NCBI RefSeq assembly: GCF_000003195.3
Contig: NC_012875.2
Span: 32,716,314-32,780,313, forward strand
Length of the DNA: 64,000 bases
Direction: 5' to 3'
DNA from: Sorghum bicolor
Taxonomy: Eukaryota; Streptophyta; Magnoliopsida; Poales; Poaceae
Shown here: piece after piece, positions 32,379 through 42,582 of the stretch
Layout of the letters: each line of letters starts with the position of its first letter
Numbering within the stretch: position 1 is the stretch's first letter
Made by a program: the position numbers and the translations under genes
Notes under the pieces: generated by a model
What the model saw: the letters and a program-made list of their open reading frames with translations, nothing else
What the model was told of the DNA's origin: nothing
The model's database searches: none

Positions 32379-32507
32379 CATGTGGCTATGCAAAAATATA
32401 AAAGAAAAAAGAGGAGTAAAAGATGGACAAGTGTCCCAGTAATTAAAACAATGGGTACTAGATGCCCGCCTCCCTAATTATAAAAAAATATAATAAAGAT
32501 AGCCCAT
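32379..32507 (+). other. Conserved multi-stem block, copy in element C
   Basis: The arms are GGCTAT within CATGTGGCTAT (32379-32389) and ATAGCCCAT (32499-32507). They enclose the invariant GGACA-AG-TGTCC (32425-32436) and GGGTA (32453-32457) / TGCCC (32463-32467). Stem 1 of B and D is missing. It is the most degraded copy, in keeping with the other damage in C. Confidence 0.65.
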
Positions 32508-33126
32508 ATCTTTCCTGAAAACTTTCAATAGAGAGCTATTCCCAAAGAAATATAAATTAGCCACAAATACCACAAATGCATCTATCCACCATATTTCATA
32601 CACATGCACACCTTGGTTTGATTGTATGCCTCGATTCTCTATGGATCCATTAGTTGACTTTATAATACATGTATTGCAAGTATGACTATCCTTGTTATTG
32701 GCACTCCTATAAGCTCCACCATATATATACCTTTAGCTATAAGAGGCATAACATCATTAATGTCTCAAGAGAAAACCAGAAATACCACATACATTGAGAG
32801 ACTTGAGGGTGTCATACAATTAAGCTCTGAGTTTTATTCTGAAAACTTATAAAAACTCCAGAATAATGGTTCTGCAAAGAATATGAGACATAGTGCTTGA
32901 CCTGATTGTTCTGTCTTTTGATTGCTCAAGACTCATGCCAAAGCTATAAAGCCCCATGGTTAAAGGTAAAATGGGTAAGTTTGCAGATTAGAGCAAGTAT
33001 TAACTAATCCAAAGGAGAATCTTTGTTTGGGAGCATGTGTACTTGGAAAGAATGAAAATATTGTAGCAACTCTTGATCCAAATACATATACTGCTTAGAC
33101 TTGCTTTGCCAAGGGACTGGCAAAAG

Positions 33127-33142
33127 GTAAGCTTGGGGGAAT
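33127..33142 (+). other. Element C polypurine tract
   Basis: GTAAGCTTGGGGGAAT directly precedes the 3' LTR and is near-identical to the site in D. Confidence 0.78.
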
Positions 33143-34804
33143 TGTTAACGGTCGATAACTTCAACTTTTATTACAACTGTAGACCTGAAGGAAAACATGA
33201 AAACACACTAGTCCAAGGTTTTATCTGACAATTTCCATGAGTTTTGCATATTCTGTATTTTCTAGGGTGAATTTTAGGAAAGCTGAAAAGAGGGACTCTA
33301 GTGCAAAATAAACACAAAACTTATCCGTCGCGGGAAACATTGCGGGAAGACTGAGGAATGATCGAGAAGGCACCCGAAGCAACGGGGGGCCTGGCGGCTA
33401 CCAGGTGGAGCCTGTCGGCCCTACCGTAGCATCGGCCGGTGCCTCCTTAGGGTTTTGGCCCTCCTCTTCCGGAAGCTTCCTCCACCGCCTCTCTTGATGC
33501 ATCTCGGCCCTTGGTTAAGTCAGTTTGATCCTACGACGCATGCGCATCCCACTGGACTATAAATACATGGGTAGACCCCCCCTAGAGAGAGCTAATTCAT
33601 TATTCATCAAGGCCTCAAGCCATCAAGCATCAAGCGCCTTCATGTTCATCAAGAGCCTTCTAGTTCATAGTTCTAGTTAGTTAGATTAGAAGTAGAGGAG
33701 ATCTACTTCTTCATTGAGATCTGAAGCCCCTGGCGTCGGTCTGGAGCACAAGAGTTCGGTAACAGATCTTGTTCTTACTTTATAGTATTCAATTGTATAT
33801 TAGGGAGATTTTATTCTTAATAGATTCATATGTTGTTAATTGCAATAGTCATTGTCTACTTTGATTATATGTCTAGGATAGTTGGTTTGATCTTATTAAA
33901 TTCATGTAATTGCTCGTATAGCTTTTACCTAATTGATCGTTGGGTAGATGGTAGACAATATGTAGACGTGGTGTCTAGATATCTTGTTTATCTCCGAGTG
34001 CACCGTGACGTGCCGGGACATGTGGTAGACCACGTAGGTGACAGCTGTGTTGGATCCTCTGTAGTCCACCCTCCGTACGTAGGACTAGCATGGGCGCGGT
34101 CGCGAAGGAGGTGACCCTTAAGTCTTAATACCCTCATTAGTTGATGCCTCTTTACATATAATTATGATATAGGGTTGACTTAACGATGATTTCTAGATGT
34201 AATTGCACTAATTAGAGTTATTCATTGATGTAGTTATAGAATTACCTTAGGTCCATCTCCCTAGTTTATCCATTGGCTAACTATGATTATGACTAGTAGA
34301 TGCTCTGATGATTATCTTTAATTATGATACTTGATGATTATGTTATCACTATTATTTATCTATATTTATCTTATGACCTTTGCCTATTATGAGTAGATTA
34401 TATGACATGGGTAATATCATTTATTCATTCTATATAGTTTCTTATCAATATAATAGATTATAGTTTAACACTTAGCCTTCCCAGTGGTATAAATATAAAT
34501 CGACAACCTGGATACTTCCCTAGGTAAAATGCTACAACGGTACAATTATCTGTCCGCTTGTAGAACCCATTTAGTTTATAATTATATTCATATCTTTTAT
34601 TCTCTATCTAGTTGGAGTAGAACATGTGAATCTATATTAAATTCCTAGTAATATAATTAGGGATAACAACCTACTTCATGCTTAGGAATGTTAGAGTGGT
34701 TAGTTGCTATTTGACAAGTTAATAATATACCGTGCATTTCTGGTGTTGTTGCTAGGGGTAGGGTTTATCTCTATTTTTAGTAATGACGGTAGTAAATGTC
34801 AACA
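33143..34804 (+). repeat. Element C 3' LTR, full length
   Basis: 1662 bp, TATAAATA at 33558-33565. The first bases read TGTTAACGG where the 5' copy has TGTTGACGG. It keeps the roughly 1 kb that is missing from the 5' copy, including the block at 34473-34562 shared with the LTRs of B and D. Confidence 0.9.
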
Positions 34805-34809
34805 GTTTG

Positions 34810-36097
34810 TAGTTGTACACCCAAAGACTAAGGAGGGTTGGGAGTCCTAAATTTAGATATTCATAATAAGTGTCTTTTAAGTAAATGGCTTTTTGTAATA
34901 AAAGGAGATGGGGTGTGGCAACAATTACTTAGAAACAAATATTTAAGAGATAAAACTTTGACACAGGTTTAATATCTGCCCGGGGATTCTCTGTTTTGGG
35001 CTAGTCTTATGAAGGTTAAAGGAGAGTTCCTCTTCATGGGTAAGTTTGATTTAGCTGATGGATCTCAAGTGCGGTTTTGGGAGGACTCTTGGATAAGACC
35101 GTGACCTCTAAAATCGCTCTTCCCTGCACTTTATAACATTGTGAGAAAAAGTGCATATGTAAGGATAGTGTTGTCTACGACACCATTAAATGTAGCCTTT
35201 AGAAGATCTCTGATGGGTGTGAATTTGCAAGCATCACACCAAGTAGTGGCCATGGTTGTACATGTACAACTTACGAACCGGAGAGATCGCTTTGTGTGGG
35301 AACTACGCCATAATGGGCTGTACTCAGTCAAGTCCATGTACAAACTAAAGAGCCTTGTTAGGAGCAGAAGCCATACCTTATAACACTTTTATCTAGACAC
35401 TTAAACTACCTCTCAAAGTCAAAAATTTTATGTGGTACTTGTACAAGGGAGTAATCTTAACATAGGATTATTTAGTGAGGCGACAGTGTAGGGAGATAGG
35501 AGATGTTGTTTCTGTTCTTCGAATGAGTCCATATAACACTTACTCTTCGACTGTCATTATGCTAAATTTGTGTGGAGAATTGTTCAAATTTCCCTTAACC
35601 TAAGATCTCCAACTAGTGTACAAAATATCTTTACATGATGGTTGGATGGAATAAATAGGAAACTGAAATATCAAATTTTAATGGGTGCAAGTGCCATCTG
35701 TTGGTGATTTAGTTAACTCATAATGATGTAGTGCTTAACAAGATTGTAGCACAATCTTCTTTGCAGGTTATCTTCAAAGGGACTTACTAGACCAGGTCCT
35801 AGTCCCTACTAGAGAAGAAGTAGGATCGCCATTCGATGAAGATGGGATGTAGATCTATTGAAACACTCGCGATGGAGGTGTTTACAAGATATGGCTAGAG
35901 ATTCAGCAATAGACTTGTTTTTTAGTAGTGTGTTTTTTCTGGAAAAGTCATTGTATTCTAGTTATGTCTTACAACTTTGGTTTTAGATTCCCTGGACCGT
36001 TTTACTCTTTGTCTTGCTTGTAATAAGGATTAGTCATATACATTGATTGATGCAAAAGCTAAGATATTAATATATTTCCTTTACTAAAAAAAATAAA
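34810..36097 (+). pseudogene. LINE ORF2 C-terminal relic (zf-RVT region)
   Basis: Translated pieces include GGLGVLNLDIHNK, then DGSQVRFWEDSWI, WELRHNGLYSVKSMYKL and a CCFC...H motif with FDCHYAKFVW. This is the usual order of the tail of plant L1-type ORF2 after the reverse transcriptase. Many stops are present. It ends in an A-rich tail at about 36085-36097. Confidence 0.8.
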
Positions 36098-36305
36098 ATA
36101 GTTTGACTGAATATACCAATCATAATTTGCGAACAGATGCTGCGAACAGTTGTAGCAATACACATTTATGGATAATAGTGGTTTATTTGTCACTAGTGAT
36201 TTGAATTTTGTTTGTATGGAAGAAACTCATCATGTTACCTAACCGTGCCTTACTTTGCCTTATACTCTGTCCCCGTTATAGATTTTAGCTTCCATTCGAC
36301 GGTTA

Positions 36306-36329
<24 letters not shown>

Positions 36330-36336
<7 letters not shown>

Positions 36337-37584
36337 GACCTACTAATAAATTGTGAAAATTTCAGTCTGTCCAAAATTTTTATGCCGTCTATACCGGAAT
36401 CCGTCTGTTGGTCCGTTTAGCGCTTGTAGGAGAGAAAAAGAAAATAAAATGTTTTTTAGGGTTCCTAATACAAAATCTCCTTTTAGTTTTCTATCCGCTC
36501 ACGGAACCGCTCTCTGAATCGCTCGCGTGTGCCGTCCGCTTGTAGAAGAGCAAAAAGAAAATAAAATTTTTTAAGGTTCCTAATGCAAAATCTTCTATAT
36601 CCTATTAATTTTCTTTTCTTTTATTTTTTAATTTGGCTTAAAATTAATAAATGCGTAAATATCCTATTAATTTTCTTTTCTTTTATTCTTTAATTTGGCT
36701 TAAAATTAATAAATGCGTAGTAATTCATAGAAAATCTAAAAATTACAAAACAAATTTTGTTCAGCTCCACATATGTAGATCCATGAAGTAAACAAAAAAT
36801 AGGTGCAAAGTGTTTATCCTATTAATTTACTTTTCTTTTATTTTTTATATTGGCTAAAAATTAATAAATGCGTAGAAATTCATAGAAAAATTAGAAATTA
36901 CAAAACAAAATTTGTTCAGTTCCACATATGTAGATCCATGTAGTAAACAAAAATATCATAAATTTTAGTATATTTTTTTACTGGAGATGCTTGCCTATGT
37001 TTTTTAGTGTAAAATTAAAATTGTAGTTATCTTGCTCCAATTATTATAAAAATTTTATGGTAGCCTATTTAATGTGATGCTTGATTTGTGGTAAAAGTTT
37101 TAGCACCATTCTAGCATATCTCACTGATTTACTAATTTACCTAAATTTATGCTTACTAAATAGTTTAGCATCAATTTAAGTATGTAAAAATATAAAAAAG
37201 ATGCTTCCACTACCTTTGCATGATTTGTTGTTATATCATATGAACACTTCATAAGCCCATGTGTTTATAATCTACACACATTTAACTGATATATCATATT
37301 TTATAAGAATCCTAATCTAAATAACAAAATAAAGCTAGCAACAAACTTCTCACGTTTTAATATAATACTATTATTATTATTAAATAAATATGTCTCCAAG
37401 CTACATAATATTGTAAATATTAACTATCTCATACCATAAATGTCATGGTTATCAATAAAATAAATTATAGACTTTAAATTTTATAAAAAAGATAAATATA
37501 AATAGATATGTGACATTATGTAATCACTTTTTATGACCAATTTGATGTTTTTCTCCCGTTGCAACGCACGGGCATATTTGCTAG
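36330..37584 (+). mobile_element. Non-autonomous Helitron
   Basis: The 3' end is textbook: a hairpin CCCGT...ACGGG (37555-37572), 8 nt, then CTAG at 37581-37584 followed by T. The 5' end is probably near 36330-36345 (tagacctactaataaa) but is not certain. No Rep/helicase coding. The interior consists of duplicated AT-rich blocks. A (GT)n(TA)n stretch at 36306-36336 lies at or just outside the 5' end. Confidence 0.75.
36597..36945. repeat. Tandem repeats inside the Helitron
   Basis: A unit containing cctattaatt(t/a)(t/a)cttttc and attaataaatgcgta occurs three times (starting about 36600, 36660 and 36806). A second unit (ttacaaaacaaa...tccacatatgtagatccatg) occurs twice (about 36745 and 36900). 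An upstream unit with gtagaagagcaaaaagaaaa is also duplicated (about 36427 and 36541). Confidence 0.75.
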
Positions 37585-37589
37585 TATAT

Positions 37590-38340
37590 ATTAAAATTGT
37601 AGCTTTAGTTATTTATAGTTATTGTATACACAAAGATAATTAATAAATCAGAAGAATAGTAGATCATAGGCAAATCACAAACAAAGCAACAGGCTGTCCA
37701 GTATTCTTATCTCTCCCCTGAAACTCTTGGAGATTTTAGGCATCTGAAGCGGATAAGAGATGTGAAAATATAATATATCTAGAAAAATCAAAATGTTTTA
37801 TAATTTGTAAGGAGTTTAAACTTAACCGTGCGTGACGCATTGACGTAGACAATGTTCCCCAACGTTGAATTCTGAGCGTCTGGGTTAGATCATGCCGCCT
37901 AGCCAACGAACACTTTAGTTAGGTACGATCATCACCCACCAAGCTATTAGCAGTACTCAGTCCTAGTTTAAGCGCTAACCAAGCAACTTAATTAATTATG
38001 TTTCAATCAACGCTGCATGTTGCTGTCATTCAAGAAATTAAAGAGAGAAAGCAACGTCTGTGACATTGTACTATATCCAACAGGGCACATTGCACACCAG
38101 CTGCCATCGGATGAACGGTCTCGATATCACATTAGGATTGCCCGAGCCAAGAACGTGTTACACATCACCTAGGTACAAGTACAGTAAACTAATAATTCTG
38201 GGGGAAAAAAGGTACAAAAGGAACAAACGAAAAATCAGTTGAGACATTGGAAGCGGAGAGTTGACGAGTCCTGGCTTGAATCTTGATGATGATTAATTCC
38301 CTTTAGAAACACTCTATAGTCCAGACATTTACAGCAGCTT
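37590..38340. other. Intergenic region
   Basis: No gene or transposon recognised. It probably includes the 3' flank of the bHLH gene. Confidence 0.5.
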
Positions 38341-38341
38341 A

Positions 38342-38345
<4 letters not shown>

Positions 38346-38391
<46 letters not shown>
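38346..38391. repeat. (TA)n microsatellite, 3' of the bHLH gene
   Basis: About 23 perfect TA units, some 65 bp after the stop codon, likely within the 3' UTR. Confidence 0.9.
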
Positions 38392-38394
<3 letters not shown>

Positions 38395-38454
38395 AGAACA
38401 ACAGAAACCCGGGGTATGAGCATTAGCAGCTGGTGGACCGCCACGTTGATCGGA

Positions 38455-38603
38455 TCATGACATCTGGACCGTCGCTTCGGGCCGGAAGCCTTCCTTGAGA
38501 AGCGCCGCCATCATCCAAAGTTTCACGGAGGCCTCGCCGATGGCTGCATCTCCTCCTACTCGTTGGCTCACCACCTACACGTACAATTGCAATCCATGAC
38601 CAT

Positions 38604-38672
<69 letters not shown>

Positions 38673-39834
38673 CCCAAAATCGCGCTAGCTACATGCATGC
38701 ACGGTGCACAGCAGCACGCAAGCAATAATACCTTGAGCGTGAGCGTTGACACGACGCGGTCCGGGCCCGACCGGCCGATGCTGGAGCTCTCCACCCGGAA
38801 GCACGCCAGCGACTCGGCGGCCGCGCAGAGCGGCGCCGCCACGCCGTCTCGCCGCTCGCACTCCACCGTCACGAAGAACCTGCCTTCGCCGACCTGCGCC
38901 GCGCCCACGTGCATCACCCGGGCGCCGGAGCCCACCGAACTCCCCGCGTGCTGCTGCTGCTGGCGTCGGCCCGCCGCCCCCGCGCGGCGGCCGTGCTGCG
39001 GCTGCGGCTGCTCCTGTCGGCTAGCTGGCGACATCGGCCGGGCCTCCAGCGCCGCGACCTCCTCCTTGAGATTCCTGGCGTGCGCCTGCAGGTTCTTCAC
39101 GTACACCACCGCGTCGGCGATGATGGACGCCTTGTCCATCTGCATGTGTGCGACGATCGACATGAATGATGAATCCGAATGCGTACGTCGTGGAAATCGT
39201 GTAAACCCAGCTATCACAAGGTCTAGCTCCAAATCGTTACGATCGGAGCCTAATAACTAACCTTTGTGATGTTGGGGACGAGCGACCTAAGCTCGTAGAG
39301 CTTCTCCTTCATCCGGACCCTCCGCTTGCGCTCGGACACGATGGTCTTGGACCGGTCCCTCCTCTTCCGCGTCGCACCGGCGGACACGTCGTCGCCGTCC
39401 TCGCGGAGCGGGTGCGGCTCGGAGGCGAGCTCCCCGGCCTCCCCAGCGCCTTGCTCCCCAGAAGGGGGGCTTGCGTCGTCGTCCAAGGATATGCTCGGTG
39501 GAGGGCCGTCTGGGGAGCCGCCGCCGTCGTCGTCGTCGTCGCACTGCCACTGCTGCTGGTAGTGATCGTCGTCTCCCAGCATGCCGCCGGCGCCGGTGCC
39601 ATTGACATCGTCGTCGCCATCGGCCTGGCCACCGAACAGCTCCTCGCCGAGCTGCATGAGGTCCTCCACCCACCCGCCGTCGTCGTCGGTGGCGCCGACG
39701 TGCGGCTCGACGAACAAGCCGCCGTTTGGGAAATGGGCGGGGTCTTGGCCGCTGTCGACGGCAAAGAAGCCCGGGCTGCTGGGCATGAAGTGCTCCAAGT
39801 GCAGCAGCTGCTGCAGCTGGTGCTCCATGTCCAT
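38455..39834 (-). CDS. FIT: bHLH transcription factor, FIT-like (FER-like iron-deficiency regulator), three exons
   Basis: The exons are 39834-39262, 39139-38732 and 38574-38455. All introns are GT-AG and phase 0 (122 and 157 bp), giving 366 aa. The N-terminus has MEHQL and FMPSSPGFF, followed by an acidic region (runs of Asp, residues about 75-130) that could activate transcription. The bHLH domain spans about residues 155-215, with basic region RSKTIVSERKRRVRMKEKL (E-box binding Glu and Arg present) and SLVPNITK|MDKASIIADAVVYVKNLQ across the exon 1/2 junction. That junction motif and the C-terminal SVKLWMMA(A)LLKEGF, an ACT-like tail, resemble FIT/OsbHLH156, which drives strategy-I type iron acquisition genes under iron deficiency. 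The frame is intact. Assignment to FIT is by motif memory; another subgroup IIIa bHLH is the main alternative. Confidence 0.85.
38607..38668. repeat. (AT)n microsatellite in intron 2 of the bHLH gene
   Basis: About 31 AT units, some 40 percent of the 157-bp intron. Its minus-strand reading yields a spurious Tyr-Ile repeat and does not code. Confidence 0.92.
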
Positions 39835-39945
39835 GCTTCAAGACTTCAAGTGGTGGTCGTCGTGCTGATCTTGTTGGAAAGGGATCGGAAATGCTTGCTG
39901 GTGACCTTGATTGATTGGAGGCCACGACCGCAAGTGGTGAGCTCG

Positions 39946-39954
39946 TTATATATA
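39946..39954 (-). promoter_or_regulatory. bHLH gene TATA box
   Basis: TATATATAA on the minus strand, about 110 bp upstream of the start codon, leaving a 5' UTR of roughly 80 nt. Confidence 0.6.
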
Positions 39955-39994
39955 CAGCTCTAGTCTGAAACGGGCTTGGATGATAGGATTCCAT

Positions 39995-41620
39995 TTGTGC
40001 CGTCGTTTAGCAACCACTCCTACTCAACAAAGACACGAGATTAATAAATTATCAAGAAAGAAGTACTTGCCAATAAGTTATTGAGGCTTCTAACTTCTGC
40101 AACTCAAACAGGTTGCCAGAAACATGCCGTCAGCCTAGCCCTGTTCAGTTATTCAGGAATGAGTGCCTGGAAGAATTTCCGGTTGAAATGCTTCAGTAAT
40201 GATTATTATATTGATAAGTTAGAATAATTTATTGCTCCGTTCCAGAACAACCCAACAGACCCTTTTATATATCCAAAAAGAAATCCTTGGCGAATTACAT
40301 AATAAGTAGCTGGAATATTCAAATTAACTAGAAACTGACTCCTCAGTGAAGTATATATAGTTGTGAGCTCATCAAGTTATTTAACAATCAAAAGTTGCTG
40401 AACGCTAATTATCCATTCCTTGGAGCTTCGTGAGTAAAACACTGCAAACAAAGCAGCTGTCCTGAGTAAATAAAATAATAATAAACAGCTGTCAAATAGA
40501 ACCTTCAAATTTCTTCAAGCGATCCATTTCTGCACTTAAGAGCTTTTGGGTATGGGTTGCTTGAATTTTCCAGGAAAAGACATCCGGTTATAATTTTAGT
40601 AAAATACTACTTAACTAGTTTACTTTATCTTTTTTTTACAAACATTTTCTAATTTTAACCGAATAGAAAAAGGCATCAACAACTATAATCTTAAATTAGT
40701 CTGCTAAATTCTTGGTGAAATATATTTTCATAATGTATTTATTTCAACTTGTAGATGTTAATAGAATTTTTCCCCTAAAATACGGTTAGAGTTAGAGAAG
40801 ATTTTACTTAGTATAAAGCTAAAATTAACTATTGGAATGGAGGGAGTAAATATTAGGAACCCAAATTGATCACTGGATATCCTTGTGCTTGATAACTGAA
40901 CTGAGGTCTATATATGCATCCTTGCAGATTTCAATGATTCCGAACACAGGGTAAGCTAGGCACCAATCAATTAATATTCCCTTGTCCTTAAGCTAAGTTG
41001 TACTCATCCACTGGAGTTGTTGTCTCCTTTAATTTATATACAAGCACACAGTTAAGTCTCTAGGTGACTTGGTTTCCCCACTTGTCACGTTTGACATCTA
41101 CGATGTTAACCGTAGCAATTCCCTACCTAGTACTAATAGTATAAATTTCGTCTCCTACATGAATAGAGAAAAGTTTACTCAAAATGGCATGTCTCAACAA
41201 AACTATCACAGTGAGCTATATAACGACAGGGTTACCTCAAAAGGAATCATATACTGACGTGACAAAGGGAAGAAATCTTAGAGATGAACGTCAATTTCTC
41301 ATGTTAAAGACCAGTGGTTTGGTAGGTAATCAATTGGTTCTCTTTGTTTGACCACTCCCCTGACCTAGCAATTCCATGCATATGCCAGGATGACTCTGTA
41401 AAACCATAACACTGACGCTTGCTCGAGCTGCACTACCTGCACCAATTTGGAGTTGGTAGTAATTGTATTCAGTAGTTGTCCATGATGTGACCTTTCCTTA
41501 CACAGGCAGGCATTATGCAGACAGGCCACTGACAAGACCACTGCAGCTAAACTACACTCATATCATTGTCACATTGAACTTTTTTATTTTGTCTAAACAA
41601 GCATAGGGATCAAGCTAAAT
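39995..41620. other. Intergenic region upstream of the bHLH gene, with MITE relics
   Basis: No gene. Around 40138-40262 a segment begins gccctgttcagt and ends caacccaacagaccc, resembling a small worn Tourist-type MITE. The segment ending ggaatggagggagta near 40847 resembles one end of a Stowaway. Both are too degraded to define. Confidence 0.4.
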
Positions 41621-42234
41621 GCAGGTGGGAACTTTTTGCCTAAACAAACATACAATCATTTGTGCCAACATGAGGTGCATGGGTTTACACCGTTGCAGTA
41701 CAAAATTGTTGGATTTGCCGAAGCACCTCCAAACGGAACGGTTGGTTTGGCCCGCCCGTTCGCTGCGGCGAGCGGCTCGAGTTCGATAGCACACGGGCTC
41801 AATGCTCTAGAACAGACAGTGTAATAATAAATTGGTTTCAACTAACTCATGCAGGAGCATTTACATCCCTTTATATAGGGTGCGGATCCCAACCTGAGTC
41901 CATTACAAGAATGTCCCATGACGGTGGCGGAATATTCCAGCATATTCTATCACTGTGGTCTACAGTTCATAGGGCTACTTGAGTAATTTCGTATCGCGAG
42001 CTCTTCACACGCCTCCATGTCGGAGTCTCTGTCATAGTCCGAACCTTCGCCCGATCTGCGCCAAGGCTCGCGGATCCTCCGCCATGCGAGCGCTTATGTT
42101 TGCCTTTGAGGCTGAGGCTGAGCCAACCGCCCAACCGTTGCGACTATTGAAGACTTGGGCGGTATGCCGGCAAACTTGGCTCCTGTAGCTGTTCCTTAGT
42201 AACCCAGTTTCCCCCTCCCTTTCCCTGAATTTCC
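41621..42234. other. Unassigned flank of the LINE
   Basis: GC-richer than the surroundings. On the minus strand it has TATATAAAGGG near 41870 and a coding-like stretch (GSDYDRDSDMEACEELAIRN, about 42050-41975). It may be a relic of a retroelement or gene into which the LINE inserted; I cannot assign it. Confidence 0.3.
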
Positions 42235-42268
42235 TTGAATCTTTCTTTTTCTACTCCTTGTCTCTTCT

Positions 42269-42504
42269 CTTCTTCCTGTGTTTTTGCCTTTCAATCCTTG
42301 CCTGGTTTGCTTTCCCTTCTTCTGTTTTTCCTTTTCTCGGGGTGTTTTTTGGGTTTTGTTCTTCTAGTTCTGCTTCCCCTTGCTTTCTTCTTCCTGTGTT
42401 TTTGCCTTTCAATCCTTGCCTGGTTTGCTTTCCCTTCTTCTGTTTTTTCTTTTCTCAGGGTGTTTTTTGGGTTTTGTTCTTCTAGTTCTGCTTCCCCTTG
42501 CTTT
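42269..42504 (+). repeat. Two 118-bp tandem repeats in the LINE 5' UTR
   Basis: The unit beginning cttcttcctgtgtttttgcc is repeated once with very few differences (42269-42386 and 42387-42504). It is pyrimidine-rich and lies before ORF1. Confidence 0.9.
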
Positions 42505-42582
42505 CTTTCCCCCCTCTATATTGTCATGCTCTTCTTACTGCTTTCCCTCTTCAGATTCCTTCCCATTCCCACCCTTTCAGCT

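Larger units (their letters stand above)
17379..34804 (+). mobile_element. Element C: non-autonomous Athila-type gag-protease element with nested insertions
   Basis: Its LTRs start TGTT(G/A)ACGGTCGATAAC and end AAATGTCAACA (17379-18149 and 33143-34804). It is flanked by gtttg (17374-17378 and 34805-34809). Inside are a gag frame with stops, a hAT MITE, a protein with two tandem protease-like domains, then non-coding DNA. No reverse transcriptase, RNase H or integrase is present anywhere in the element. Element D (23048-32282) is inserted in the 3' non-coding region. Without the nested copies the internal region is about 5.2 kb. It must be mobilised in trans, plausibly by an Athila-type element such as B. 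Confidence 0.92.
17277..36097 (+). mobile_element. 5'-truncated LINE (L1-type), split by element C
   Basis: The 16-bp duplication ATAGTTTGACTGAATA lies at 17261-17276 and again at 36098-36113, directly after an A-rich tail (actaaaaaaaataaa). The LINE body is only 17277-17378 plus 34810-36097, about 1.39 kb. Element C with its own gtttg duplication occupies the middle. The left piece reads FFWQSDE and RLMEWEVVC; the right piece resumes in the middle of the same RT-tail motif (GGLGVLNLDIHNK). This is a classic 5'-truncated target-primed insertion. Confidence 0.88.

Noticed and set aside
38423..39232. Long minus-strand ORF with a Tyr-Ile repeat
   Set aside because: It reads exon 2 of the bHLH gene straight through intron 2 and its AT microsatellite. 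Splice sites and the conserved C-terminus show the real exon structure.
39287..39994. Arg-rich minus-strand ORF and several plus-strand ORFs over the bHLH gene
   Set aside because: Shadows of the GC-rich exon 1 in other frames; no domain and strongly biased composition.
42150..42235. Target-site duplication of the LINE at 42235-49531
   Set aside because: The sequence after the A tail (ggtcctttgtctgc) has no convincing match upstream of the 5' end; gttcctta near 42190 is too weak.
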